64,000 nt of DNA. Source: an uncultured Actinomycetes bacterium (GTDB lineage Bacteria > Actinomycetota > Actinomycetes > S36-B12 > UBA10799). The DNA lies in the NCBI GenBank assembly GCA_946803585.1, contig CAMPEQ010000008.1:1-64000 (forward strand). Reading direction: 5' to 3'. The position numbers and the translations under genes are program-made. This document shows, piece after piece, positions 42,368 through 51,590 of the stretch (positions within the stretch are counted from its first letter, which is position 1; each line of letters starts with the position of its first letter). The notes beneath the pieces are model-generated. The model did not search any database. It was not told the DNA's origin and saw nothing but the letters and a program-made list of their open reading frames with translations.

Positions 42368-44473
42368 GTGTCAGGTTTTGGAAAGCGATTAGCACTCTCG
42401 ACGGTCGAGGCTGACACCTCTGCGCTTCGCTGGTACTCCGCGATTCGTCGAGCTGTTGTTGTGGTCGGAGTACTAATCGGCGGTGCGGTCACTATCGGAG
42501 TCGATTCCGGTGTCAACGCCGCAACCTCAGCCCTCCTGATCGGCCTGCTAGACAAGGGGCACTCGCCTCGGGCCACCTGGCACACGATGGCGGTCGCAAC
42601 CGGGTTTCTGTGTCTGATCACGATGTTTGCCTCAGCGTTGTCCTGGTCGCTACCGGCGATGGTCGCCACGTTGATCGTCCTTGCCTTCGGGGTTGGAATC
42701 AGCCCCGCGATCGATCCGCGCGCAACTCAGATCCTGGTCTACGGCGCAATCACGATTGCGGCGCACTTGACTTCACCCTTAAGCATCGATGATATCTGGG
42801 GGGTCACCGGGCTCGTATTCATCGCAGGAGGGCTTCAGACATTCTTCGCGTGGTTGTCCTCGCCGATCATTGGTGACCTTCCTGAACGGCGCGAACTCGC
42901 GGCCGCCATGCGCGCGGTCGCGATGCACTGTGCCGCGATCGGGCGCGGTGATTCCGATGATCTCAACTACAGCGCCCCTGCATCCAAGAGCTTAGGCTCG
43001 GCGGAGGAGACGATTCGAAAAGGCGACCTCGCCACGAGCCACCGGGCCAGATATGCCGTGCTGCTGGCTAACGTCGACATCATTCGCCTCGAGGCGCGGG
43101 CTTACTCGACCCGGACACACCTCGGACTGCCACGACCGCCAAACCATACAACCGCGATGGTTTTCCACCAGGTCTCAGAAATCCTGGACACTGCCGCCAA
43201 CTTGTTGGTTAAGCGTAAGAACCAAGCGCTTCTGGGTGACCTCCTTGGACGAGTCAGCCGCCTACGCGATGCGTACCGCGGGAGGTCCACTACGAAGATC
43301 GCTGCCGCCACCCTCGAAGCCACATTTGCCATCCCGGACGATTTGACCGAGATAGTCGATGCCCATCACGTCCAGCGTGAGCACCAGCGCTCCACCGTCC
43401 CCCTGCGCGAGCGGGTCTCCGGGGCGCTGACCTGGGGTTCCACTTCACTTCATCACGGATTCCGAGTAGCGATCGGTGTCACCACCGCCCAGGCGATCGC
43501 GATCGCACTACAACTACCCCACAGCTCATGGGTCGCAGTGACCGCCCTCATGCTGCTGCGTCCCGACGGAGGGCCGACGGCGCCACGGATCCTCATGCGA
43601 GCGATCGGGGTCACCGTGTCAGTTGGGGCGATGATTGGTGTGCTTTGGATCGCGGACGGCAATGTCCAACTCATCCTGGTCTTCATCACAATCGCGGTGA
43701 TAGGCACCTACTCGGTAGTCGCTGTGAACTACAGCGCCCAGACTGCACTGACAACGATGAGCATTGTCCTGATGTTGTCACTGAGCTACTCCGACCCCAC
43801 CGACCTCGTATTTGATCGCTGGCTAGATGTCATCGTCGGGTGCGCCATCGGCACTGTGTTCGCCTTCGCGTGGCCCCTATGGGAGCGAGTTTCACTCACG
43901 AAAGATACGGCGACCTACGCCGACGCGGTGGCAACGTGGCTCCAAACTGTCTCGCTAGCGGCGGCGACTAAGCCAGACCAACGCACTGATGTGATGGCAC
44001 GCATGCGTAAGGCAAGCTCACAAGCCCGCGATGCACGCCAGGTCGCCGACACCACCTTCAATACCGCATTGTTGGAACCACCATCCATGAACGCTGATGC
44101 AGGCAGCGTTGGCGTGGTGATGACCTGGATCCGACGTAGTAGCGATGCCGCAGTGACCGCTGAGACGATGCTGCGCCACCAAGCACCGGGCAACGACCTA
44201 GCCGTCGATCTGGCCGCCGCGGCCGCGACGGACCTACATAAGACTGCGGAAGTCCTCCGGACAGGATCTATCAATCATCAGATTCCCGAGGAACTGCTCG
44301 CGACTGCGACAACAACGCGACGCACGATTGATCGACCGGACGACCGTGTGACCAGTGTCTTGGCCCGATCAGAGCTGTCAGCAAGCGCTGCGCTTCGCGC
44401 AAGCTACCGAGTGGGATCAGGACGTGCCGACGCCGAGTCCAAGAACAAGAAGGGCACCGACTACACCAGATGA
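42368..44473 (+). CDS. FUSC family membrane protein, first of a pair
   Basis: The 701-residue protein has two groups of hydrophobic spans, N-terminal (about 25-165) and central (about 355-505), separated by soluble helical regions, the usual FUSC/YccS-like duplication. FUSC proteins resemble efflux pumps for aromatic acids and are often described as fusaric acid resistance proteins. The central part contains GVTTAQAIAIALQLPHSSWV, a typical start of the second repeat. GTG 42368 is the start. Its stop overlaps the next FUSC gene by four bases (ATGA), so the two are coupled and may form one complex. No periplasmic adaptor is nearby, as expected in a Gram-positive cell. Substrate unknown. Confidence 0.82.
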   Translation: MSGFGKRLALSTVEADTSALRWYSAIRRAVVVVGVLIGGAVTIGVDSGVNAATSALLIGLLDKGHSPRATWHTMAVATGFLCLITMFASALSWSLPAMVATLIVLAFGVGISPAIDPRATQILVYGAITIAAHLTSPLSIDDIWGVTGLVFIAGGLQTFFAWLSSPIIGDLPERRELAAAMRAVAMHCAAIGRGDSDDLNYSAPASKSLGSAEETIRKGDLATSHRARYAVLLANVDIIRLEARAYSTRTHLGLPRPPNHTTAMVFHQVSEILDTAANLLVKRKNQALLGDLLGRVSRLRDAYRGRSTTKIAAATLEATFAIPDDLTEIVDAHHVQREHQRSTVPLRERVSGALTWGSTSLHHGFRVAIGVTTAQAIAIALQLPHSSWVAVTALMLLRPDGGPTAPRILMRAIGVTVSVGAMIGVLWIADGNVQLILVFITIAVIGTYSVVAVNYSAQTALTTMSIVLMLSLSYSDPTDLVFDRWLDVIVGCAIGTVFAFAWPLWERVSLTKDTATYADAVATWLQTVSLAAATKPDQRTDVMARMRKASSQARDARQVADTTFNTALLEPPSMNADAGSVGVVMTWIRRSSDAAVTAETMLRHQAPGNDLAVDLAAAAATDLHKTAEVLRTGSINHQIPEELLATATTTRRTIDRPDDRVTSVLARSELSASAALRASYRVGSGRADAESKNKKGTDYTR

Positions 44474-46683
44474 GCCCTCACCATTCTCCTTCCAACACGG
44501 CCTACAAGCGGTCTCGCAGTAGTCAGTGGTGGCACGCGATTCGCGCCCATCAGCCTTCTGAATCTAGTTGGGCCTCGGCACTGCGCCGTGGACTACTCGT
44601 TGCCGCACTGGTAGCAATCGGCGCGATTACTGGTGAGTTCGCGACTGCCTCCATCATCGCGATCGGAGCACTCAATATGGGGCTCGTCGATGCGGTTGTC
44701 CCGCGCCGAACCCTGGCCCGGACGCTGATCGCTGTGGCCGTTCTCGGCGGAATTGTTGCATTTCTGGCCGCCTCGGTCGCTGGAACGTGGTGGACCGTTC
44801 CCCTGCTAGCAGTCCTTGCCTACGTCACCGGTGCCATCGGAAGCCTCGGGCTGGTCGCGTTCAACACCACCTTCATGACGTTGGTGATGGCAGTTCTCTT
44901 CACCAACGACCCGGGTGATGTTGACAACTCGCTGCGCCTGGGCGTATTGGTGCTGATTGGTGGTTTGCTGCAAGCTGGTAGTTCCATTATCGCCTGGCGG
45001 CGGGAGCGCGATGCGAAACTACTCAACAAGCTCTCACTAACCCTCGCTGCCCTCACCGACTTGGCGATGAGCACTGGCACACGGTCAAACGATGGAGACT
45101 CCTCACCGGACGATCTGCTAGCCGTCGCACGACTCGATGCGGCGGCAAAAGAGGCCGCGGCTGAGAGAGCGATATCGGACGCCGGATTGAATCCGGCCCG
45201 CGAGCAGCAACTGGGGAAGGTCGTATCGGAAGTCAACTGGACCCGACTGTGCCTGACCACATGGTTGGCTAGCGGCGAGCGCACGCAAGAGCAACGCGAG
45301 AAAGTCCAGACGATGCTCGCCGATGCTGACTGGTTCCTGCACCGGCATCCACGCACTCCCGCACCGATCCGTACCGCCACGGATGAACTTGATGTTCAGC
45401 CGATCTCCACGACCGCTGACGCCCACCCCACTTGGACCACTTTGGTCAACCAACTCAACAAACTGCAGCAGGCAACCCGGGCGCTCGGCGCCGCGGCCAA
45501 GAGCGATGCTACTGACGCGGGGACGTTGGCCGACGCAAGGGCGTCCTCCGAATCCGCCGGTGCCAACTCCCCTAGCCCCACAGTTCTATTGGCGCGAATC
45601 GGTCACCTTTTGTTGCCTTCCTCTCCGACATTTCGGCAGGCAGCCCGACTTACGTTGGCAGTCACCATCGCCCAAGCAATCGCAATCGGCTTCGATATCG
45701 AGCGCGGCTACTGGCTTCCCCTCACAGTGGTCATGGTCGTCAAACCTGACTTCTCGACAACACTGATCCGTGGATCGCTTCGGATCATTGGAACGGTGGC
45801 CGCGGTAGTCCTCGGCGGCGCAGTTCTCGAGGTAACTGGAAACCCGCAATGGCTCATGGTGGTCCTGCTGGCCATCTTCGCCCCTTTGACGATGAGATGG
45901 ATTAGCGCGAACTACGCGTTTGGAGCATTCGCCATCACGAGTTCGGTTTTGGTCTTGATCGAGGCTGGTGACCCAACGGGCACGACAATCACACTGCGCC
46001 TAGAGAACACCCTCATTGGGGTTGCAATCGCCATCGCTGCGTACGCGCTGTATCCCTCGTGGAGTGGGAATAGGCTCTTACCTGCGCTGTCCAAAGCCCT
46101 CAATACGCAGCAGGTGTGGACGGCCCAGGTCCTCGCAGCACTCGTTAGCGGTCAGCCACCGCAGGCAGGACAACGATCGGCTGGTCACGACTCCCGCGAT
46201 GCACTGCTAGCGGCTCGACCCCTCGTCGATCAAGCGAACCTCGAGCCACATCGTGGTGCGATCGACCCAGGCGCCGCGTTCTCGCTACTCGATGCCTGCC
46301 ACCGCGCCGCCGTCGCGACGCTCACACTCGAGGTCGCCGCTAGGGGTCCCGTTCGACTACCCGATCACGACCACTTAGTGCAGACAACGCGGCGAATCGA
46401 TGACGCACTCGCCCAGGCCACTTCCATCGTCGTTGGCATCCAAGATGACGAGCTAGGTGCTCAGCGAGGCAGTACTGCACCAGCGGCCACCCCCGAGGAT
46501 GGGCCGAGCCAGAGCATTCCCGCGGACAACCAATCTGCTCTCGACGCTGATCAACTGTCTCGGATAGATCCCGGTATGGACCCCGACGCGGCTACCGTAT
46601 CCACTGTGAATTCGGTCGAGAGACTGGTGACCGCCGCCAACGCCACCGTACTTGCCGCTCAGAGAATCCAGCGAGTTCCCTAG
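44470..46683 (+). CDS. FUSC family membrane protein, second of a pair
   Basis: This 737-residue paralogue has the same two-block topology as the gene before it: spans at about 35-175 and 385-540, with long charged connecting regions. The second block begins with VTIAQAIAIGFDIERGYWLPL, close to the equivalent segment of the first protein. ATG 44470 overlaps the stop of the upstream gene. The two proteins are related but not near-identical, pointing to an old duplication. The last 100 residues are variable and soluble. Function and substrate are not decided by sequence. Confidence 0.8.
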   Translation: MSPHHSPSNTAYKRSRSSQWWHAIRAHQPSESSWASALRRGLLVAALVAIGAITGEFATASIIAIGALNMGLVDAVVPRRTLARTLIAVAVLGGIVAFLAASVAGTWWTVPLLAVLAYVTGAIGSLGLVAFNTTFMTLVMAVLFTNDPGDVDNSLRLGVLVLIGGLLQAGSSIIAWRRERDAKLLNKLSLTLAALTDLAMSTGTRSNDGDSSPDDLLAVARLDAAAKEAAAERAISDAGLNPAREQQLGKVVSEVNWTRLCLTTWLASGERTQEQREKVQTMLADADWFLHRHPRTPAPIRTATDELDVQPISTTADAHPTWTTLVNQLNKLQQATRALGAAAKSDATDAGTLADARASSESAGANSPSPTVLLARIGHLLLPSSPTFRQAARLTLAVTIAQAIAIGFDIERGYWLPLTVVMVVKPDFSTTLIRGSLRIIGTVAAVVLGGAVLEVTGNPQWLMVVLLAIFAPLTMRWISANYAFGAFAITSSVLVLIEAGDPTGTTITLRLENTLIGVAIAIAAYALYPSWSGNRLLPALSKALNTQQVWTAQVLAALVSGQPPQAGQRSAGHDSRDALLAARPLVDQANLEPHRGAIDPGAAFSLLDACHRAAVATLTLEVAARGPVRLPDHDHLVQTTRRIDDALAQATSIVVGIQDDELGAQRGSTAPAATPEDGPSQSIPADNQSALDADQLSRIDPGMDPDAATVSTVNSVERLVTAANATVLAAQRIQRVP

Positions 46684-46767
46684 AAGCGCGCAGCTTTACG
46701 GGGAAGAATCCGCCACCTGGCGTGATCTATCGGGCGTCACCGACTCTGAATCGCCACACTAGAGGGC

Positions 46768-48681
46768 ATGACGAAATCGGAATACCCACCAATCGCTGAC
46801 CACGGACTCATCGGAGACCTACAGACCTCCGCACTGGTTGGACTTGATGGAACTATCGGCTGGTTCTGTTCGCCCCGCTTCGATTCACCTTCCATCTTTG
46901 CTTCGCTCCTCGATGCCAAGAAGGGTGGCCATTTCCAGCTCACCTGCGCTGCCGAAGGCGCCGTCGTCAAACAGCTCTACTTCGTGGATACCGCGATCCT
47001 GATTACTCGCTACCTCACGGCCGATGGCGTCGGCGAGGTCATCGACTTCATGCCGATCAACGATCCAGAGGAAAGCAGCGATATTCACCGCATCGTCCGC
47101 ATTGCTCGAGTCGTGCGCGGAAGCGTCACATTCAAGATGGAGTGCGCACCCAAGTTCGACTACGGCCGAGAGGACCACGACCTGGTTCTTCAAGACCACC
47201 ATGCGCTGTTTGAGACACCAGACCTCGAAGTATCCCTGCATACCCAGAAGATGCTGGATCACTCTGAAGGCAAACAACTGCGCAACGGGGTCGCCCGCCA
47301 GGAGTTCACCTTGCACGAAGGTGAGGTCTCCGGCTGCATTCTGAGCACCGGGCCCATCGGTACCACGGCGGGTGCGCTCTCGGTACCTCAAGTTGTTGAC
47401 CTCCTTGAGAAGACCATCAGGTACTGGCGCGATTGGATCTCAAAGAGCACCTACCGGGGACGCTGGCGCTCGACGATTAGTCGTTCAGCCATCACCTTGA
47501 AGCTATTGACCTATGCACCGACCGGCGCGCTCGTAGCAGCGCCAACTGCGGCCTTGCCGGAGCAGATCGGTGGCGAGCGCAACTGGGACTACCGCTACAC
47601 CTGGGTCCGCGACGGTTCGTTCTCCGTCGGCGCCCTCATGGAACTCGGCTATAGCGACGAGGCCGCAGCGTTCCTCAAATGGCTCATGTTGCGGGTCCTA
47701 GACGGCCTGTCCGGGAAGGGTCGAAAGGACGGCCCATTGCAGTTGATGTACCGCATTGATGGCTCCTCAGACCTCGTGGAATGGGATCTACCGAACCTCG
47801 AAGGATACGAGCACTCGAGCCCTGTCCGGATCGGGAATGGCGCTGCCGACCAGCTGCAGCTAGACATCTACGGCGAGGCAGTTGAAGCGATCTACCAGAT
47901 CGTGACCCATGGTCGATCGATCTACTACGACGTGTGGGACGCGATGGTCAAGACGCTCGACTGGTTGGCCAAGAACTGGGATCGTCCAGATGAAGGTATC
48001 TGGGAGACCCGCGGCGGCCAGAAGGACTTCGTCTACTCGCGACTCATGTGTTGGGTTGCCTTCGACCGAATGATCCGGATCTCTCGCGAGAAGGGGCTAC
48101 CCGGACCGATCGAGAAGTGGCGCAAAGAACGCGACAAGATCTACATCCAGATCATGGAGCGTGGCTATAACAAGGAAATCGGCGCCTTTGTTCAACACTA
48201 CGACAGCGACGTCCTAGACGCCTCAATCCTGAAGATGCCGCTCGTTGGCTTCATCTCTGCCCGCGATCCACGCTGGCTGTCAACTCTCGATGCGATGGCA
48301 GACGAGATCGTCTCTGACAGCTTGGTGTTTCGATACAACCCCGAGGCCTCACCAGACGGTCTGGCTGGCGACGAGGGCACGTTCTCGCTGTGTACCTTCT
48401 GGTATGTCGACGCGCTAGCGAAAGCGGGTCGTCTCGCAGAAGCGCGAATGATCTTCGAACAAATGCTCACCTACTCCAACCACCTCGGGTTGTACTCCGA
48501 AGAGATCGGCTACACCGGCGAGCAGCTTGGGAACTTCCCGCAAGCGTTTACCCACTTGGCCCTCATCAGCGCCGCAGTCACCCTTGACCGAGCCCTCGAT
48601 TCAGAGCCAGTTGCGTACGAATCGCTTATCGGTCTGGAGAACTCAACTCGCCCAGCTCAACGGCGCCGAGTCACTGACTAA
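46768..48681 (+). CDS. Glycoside hydrolase family 15, trehalase-like
   Basis: The 637-residue protein has an N-terminal beta-sandwich (starting IADHGLIGDLQTSALV and GTIGWFCSPRFDSPS) and an (alpha/alpha)6 barrel with the substrate-binding NWDYRYTWVRDGSFSVGAL and a later EEIGYTGEQLGNFPQAFTH that holds the catalytic region. Length and order agree with mycobacterial GH15 trehalase, which cleaves trehalose to glucose; glucoamylase or dextranase activity is the alternative. No signal peptide, so it acts in the cytosol. ATG 46768. A threefold 13-base tandem repeat begins right after its stop. Confidence 0.87.
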   Translation: MTKSEYPPIADHGLIGDLQTSALVGLDGTIGWFCSPRFDSPSIFASLLDAKKGGHFQLTCAAEGAVVKQLYFVDTAILITRYLTADGVGEVIDFMPINDPEESSDIHRIVRIARVVRGSVTFKMECAPKFDYGREDHDLVLQDHHALFETPDLEVSLHTQKMLDHSEGKQLRNGVARQEFTLHEGEVSGCILSTGPIGTTAGALSVPQVVDLLEKTIRYWRDWISKSTYRGRWRSTISRSAITLKLLTYAPTGALVAAPTAALPEQIGGERNWDYRYTWVRDGSFSVGALMELGYSDEAAAFLKWLMLRVLDGLSGKGRKDGPLQLMYRIDGSSDLVEWDLPNLEGYEHSSPVRIGNGAADQLQLDIYGEAVEAIYQIVTHGRSIYYDVWDAMVKTLDWLAKNWDRPDEGIWETRGGQKDFVYSRLMCWVAFDRMIRISREKGLPGPIEKWRKERDKIYIQIMERGYNKEIGAFVQHYDSDVLDASILKMPLVGFISARDPRWLSTLDAMADEIVSDSLVFRYNPEASPDGLAGDEGTFSLCTFWYVDALAKAGRLAEARMIFEQMLTYSNHLGLYSEEIGYTGEQLGNFPQAFTHLALISAAVTLDRALDSEPVAYESLIGLENSTRPAQRRRVTD

Positions 48682-48720
48682 TACCGCGAGCTAGTACCAC
48701 GAGCTAGTGCCACGAGCTTG
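48682..48720. repeat. Threefold 13-base tandem repeat after the GH15 gene
   Basis: TACCGCGAGCTAG (48682-48694), TACCACGAGCTAG (48695-48707) and TGCCACGAGCTTG (48708-48720) are head-to-tail copies differing at one to three positions. They start with the base after the GH15 stop codon. Replication slippage is the simplest origin. Confidence 0.75.
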
Positions 48721-48766
48721 AACTAGTCGTCATTGCACAATCGCCTGGTTCAGGTGACAATCGACT

Positions 48767-49060
48767 ATGAGCGCTCCCGGCGATTCCGATCAGTTCCAGT
48801 CCCACCAAGACTGGACGGAATCAACTCATGCCGATATCCCGTTCGATCAGGTTCCTGCCGCGGGACCAGAAGCTGAACTAGATACTCGATACGTAGAAAT
48901 GCGCGGGGCAACCACACTCCCCCGCACATACCTACCGCCATCGATGTCGGGCAACCATCCGTCGTGGATAAAAGCTGTCGCCCTCGGGGTCATCGTCATG
49001 TTCCTCGGTGCAACCGCCGCGGGGGTTTGTCTGACGTATGGGCCACCGGTGTTCGGCTAG
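48767..49060 (+). CDS. Small protein with one C-terminal membrane span (97 aa)
   Basis: The protein starts at ATG 48767 and has an acidic, Gln/Ser-rich N-terminal half, a central segment LPRTYLPPSMSGNHPSWIKA and one hydrophobic span (about 70-90) ending VCLTYGPPVFG. I recall actinobacterial proteins of this shape (a proline-rich PP..M segment followed by one span) but no function for them. It is probably membrane-anchored with the N-terminus inside. It converges with the lipoprotein gene at 49068. Confidence 0.6.
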   Translation: MSAPGDSDQFQSHQDWTESTHADIPFDQVPAAGPEAELDTRYVEMRGATTLPRTYLPPSMSGNHPSWIKAVALGVIVMFLGATAAGVCLTYGPPVFG

Positions 49061-49067
49061 CACCCCA

Positions 49068-49586
49068 CTAGGACAGCGTCTTCTTCTTGCCGCCGATCGC
49101 CTTCGCAGCAGTCAGCATGTCCTTCCCCACCGCAGTGCCTTCTGCGGGCCGGACAATCCAGGTTGTTCCGGCAGCCAAAATCATCGTCTCACCCGTCGAG
49201 GACGCCTGGTCGCGTAACTGATTCAATCCGCTAGTAGCTGCACTTTGCGTTGAGTAAGCCTGCACGATGTACCCCTGTGCACCGAGGTTGCAGCGAGCCG
49301 CACTCGATGGCTCTGGTGAGGCACCCCGCGGCGGGTCAACGACCACAATGTCGGCGCACGTCAGCGATTGAGCCACGCCCGCAGCGGAAGCGTTAGTTGT
49401 TGGCGCCGGCGACGCCGACGTTCTGGTGGCGCTCGGCGAAGCGGACGTTGGTGACGTCGACGCAGAGGCAGAGGCAGAAGCCGAGGGTGACTCGCTCGTG
49501 GTGGACGAATCATCAGTACTAGTCGACGCGCACCCTGCCAACGCGAGCAGGATCGTTGCAGATGACGCCAGCAGGATCTTCTTCAT
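49068..49586 (-). CDS. Lipoprotein with Ser/Ala/Thr-rich spacer
   Basis: The 172-residue protein begins MKKILLASSATILLALAGC, a clear lipoprotein signal with lipidated C19. A low-complexity Ser/Thr/Ala/Pro spacer (about 20-70) follows, then a small domain of about 95 residues with two cysteines (TCADIVVVDPP and AARCNLGAQ) that may form a disulfide outside the cell. I do not recognise the domain. ATG 49586. Function unknown. Confidence 0.72.
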   Translation of the reverse strand: MKKILLASSATILLALAGCASTSTDDSSTTSESPSASASASASTSPTSASPSATRTSASPAPTTNASAAGVAQSLTCADIVVVDPPRGASPEPSSAARCNLGAQGYIVQAYSTQSAATSGLNQLRDQASSTGETMILAAGTTWIVRPAEGTAVGKDMLTAAKAIGGKKKTLS

Positions 49587-49689
49587 GGTTCAAAACTATG
49601 CCGTGAAGGGGAGCGAATCCGGTATCGCCACGAGTCCGGGCACAATTCACCCGAATCGGACCCCGCGCATAGCACCGCTAAGGCACGAC

Positions 49690-50028
49690 CTAGCGGTGAA
49701 AGATCCACCAGTATCCGGCGATGGCAACGCCGGTGGCAATCAGCAAGACGGCCGCAACGATGATCCCGTTTGGCACCCGCTTGAGTGTGTCAACCGCCGA
49801 CTTCGTCACGTCCTGCCCACGCCGGAATACCCGCTCCGCCCAGACAAACTCACTGGCCAGCACTGCCAAAGCGGCCACGACAAACGGAAGGGTGAAGGGT
49901 CCGGGAAGAATGATGAGAACGCCGCCGACGGCCAGCAGCGTCAACCCGATGAGCATCACGGCAGACTTGCGAATCGGTCCAGGCACTCGCCGCCACTTCA
50001 ACCAAAGGCTGTCGCCTAGCTCGCTCAC
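49690..50028 (-). CDS. PGPGW-type small membrane protein
   Basis: The 112-residue protein has hydrophobic spans at about 20-60 and 85-107 and the hallmark ILPGPFTLPFVVAALAVLAS followed by EFVWAERVFRR. This is the pattern of the putative transmembrane PGPGW family (TIGR02611-like) common in actinobacteria. Function is unknown. The start is ATG 50028. It lies 50 bases downstream of the GH13 gene in the same direction. Confidence 0.75.
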   Translation of the reverse strand: MSELGDSLWLKWRRVPGPIRKSAVMLIGLTLLAVGGVLIILPGPFTLPFVVAALAVLASEFVWAERVFRRGQDVTKSAVDTLKRVPNGIIVAAVLLIATGVAIAGYWWIFHR

Positions 50029-50078
50029 TTGCTCACCTCGATCGCCTCATCGCACCACTAGACCACATAACCATTCGC

Positions 50079-51437
50079 TCAATCCGCCGTCGGCCCGAAC
50101 ACGACCCAGCCATGCGCCGCGACTGAGATGCCGCCCGGAGTTAGTTCGGTGCCAGCGTCACTTGCAAGCAGCTCAGTGTTGCCGTCAACTGAGACTAGCC
50201 AGCGATCGTCGGTGAGATTCAGGGCAACCTCGAGGCAGTGGCCCTCACCGCTCGTCCGATACCGAAACTGCTCGTTGGTTAGTTCTAGCTTCTCTGTGTG
50301 AGCCGCATATAGCCATCGATGACGTCTGCGCAGTCCGATGAGCTGCTGATGGAGCTCGAAGTGACCTCGGCCGTAGGGTGCTAGCTGGTCGGCGCTCGAT
50401 GGGAACGTCGGGCGAATATCATCATCACCACCGAAGCGCTCTTCCTTCACTGCCTGGAATGCCTGCTCGTCTCCGTAGTAGATACTCGGAGTTCCCGCCA
50501 CAGTCGCCAGCACGACGAGAGCGTGGGCAAGGTGTCGGCTGTCTTCAAGTTTGCTCGCAATGCGAGTGACATCGTGGTTGCCCAGGAACGTCAGCGGAAT
50601 GAAGTGCTCGACATACTCATCGTGACGCTCCATCGACCATGCGAGCTCGTAAAAGTTCGCGTCGTTGATGGAGCTCCAGATTGCCTTCCACAGCTCGTAC
50701 TGGGTAACAGAATCCAGCCCAGACTCTTCAACGATGGCCGTGTAGTCACCGTGGATCACCTCTCCGACGAAGTAGGCCTGTGGATAGTTCTTGCGCACGT
50801 CAGGTAGGACTGCTGTCCAGAAGGCTGGGGCGACGGCATAGGCGGCGTCCAAGCGCCATCCGTCAACACCGCGGGCGAGCCAGTAGTTCATGACGTCACG
50901 AACGAGAGCCACAACCGCCGGACTCTCATGGTTGAGCGCGATCAGGTCCCCGTGACCCTCGAAGTCGTTGTACTCCGGCACGGTTCCTGCAGTTGCGTCC
51001 GCGGGCCACGTCAGTGAGAAGAGATCGGCACTCTCGGCAGCCTTACCCTCCGCCAAGACAGATTGGAATGCCGCGCTCCCCTTGCCGATGTGATTGAAGA
51101 CGCCGTCGAGCAACACCTTCATCCCGCGAGCGTGCGCGGCGGTGATCAGTGAATCGAATTCCTCTTGATCCCCAAGGCGCGAGTCGATCCTAAAGTAGTC
51201 AACGGTGTCGTAACCGTGACTACTCGATTCAAAGATCGGGCCAAGGAGAATCCCCGAGGCGCCGAGTTCGACGGCGTAGTCCAACCATCGTTCGATATGT
51301 CGAAGGCCAAGTTGCTTCTCGCGGCTTTGTCCCGACATATCAGCACCGGTGAAGCCCATGGGGAACACCTGCCACCAGATGACATCCTGCACCCACGCTG
51401 GGTGCGCTGAGGCTCCCGCCACTTGCTGATCGACCAT
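50079..51437 (-). CDS. GH13 alpha-amylase family enzyme
   Basis: The 452-residue protein is a compact GH13 (alpha/beta)8-barrel enzyme acting on alpha-glucosidic bonds. The four conserved regions are visible: LLDGVFNHIG, GWRLDAAYA with nucleophile D197, VGEVIHGD with acid/base E226 and FLGNHDVTR with D289. A C-terminal beta domain (about 370-452) follows. It lacks a signal peptide, so it is cytosolic, perhaps for maltodextrin or glycogen fragments. Subfamily is not decided. ATG 51437; the gene is divergent from the DUF389 gene. Confidence 0.85.
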   Translation of the reverse strand: MVDQQVAGASAHPAWVQDVIWWQVFPMGFTGADMSGQSREKQLGLRHIERWLDYAVELGASGILLGPIFESSSHGYDTVDYFRIDSRLGDQEEFDSLITAAHARGMKVLLDGVFNHIGKGSAAFQSVLAEGKAAESADLFSLTWPADATAGTVPEYNDFEGHGDLIALNHESPAVVALVRDVMNYWLARGVDGWRLDAAYAVAPAFWTAVLPDVRKNYPQAYFVGEVIHGDYTAIVEESGLDSVTQYELWKAIWSSINDANFYELAWSMERHDEYVEHFIPLTFLGNHDVTRIASKLEDSRHLAHALVVLATVAGTPSIYYGDEQAFQAVKEERFGGDDDIRPTFPSSADQLAPYGRGHFELHQQLIGLRRRHRWLYAAHTEKLELTNEQFRYRTSGEGHCLEVALNLTDDRWLVSVDGNTELLASDAGTELTPGGISVAAHGWVVFGPTAD

Positions 51438-51590
51438 GCCATTCCCCTAGCTACTCAGCAGTTCTTGGTTGCCTCACACCCCGGATCTGACTCAGGCGCG
51501 GGTCCGTTTGCTAGCAGCCTAGTGAAACTGACCGGATTCGGCTCACCCAGTCAGATCGCTATAGGCCAGCGAATCGGACAGTATGAGCGT

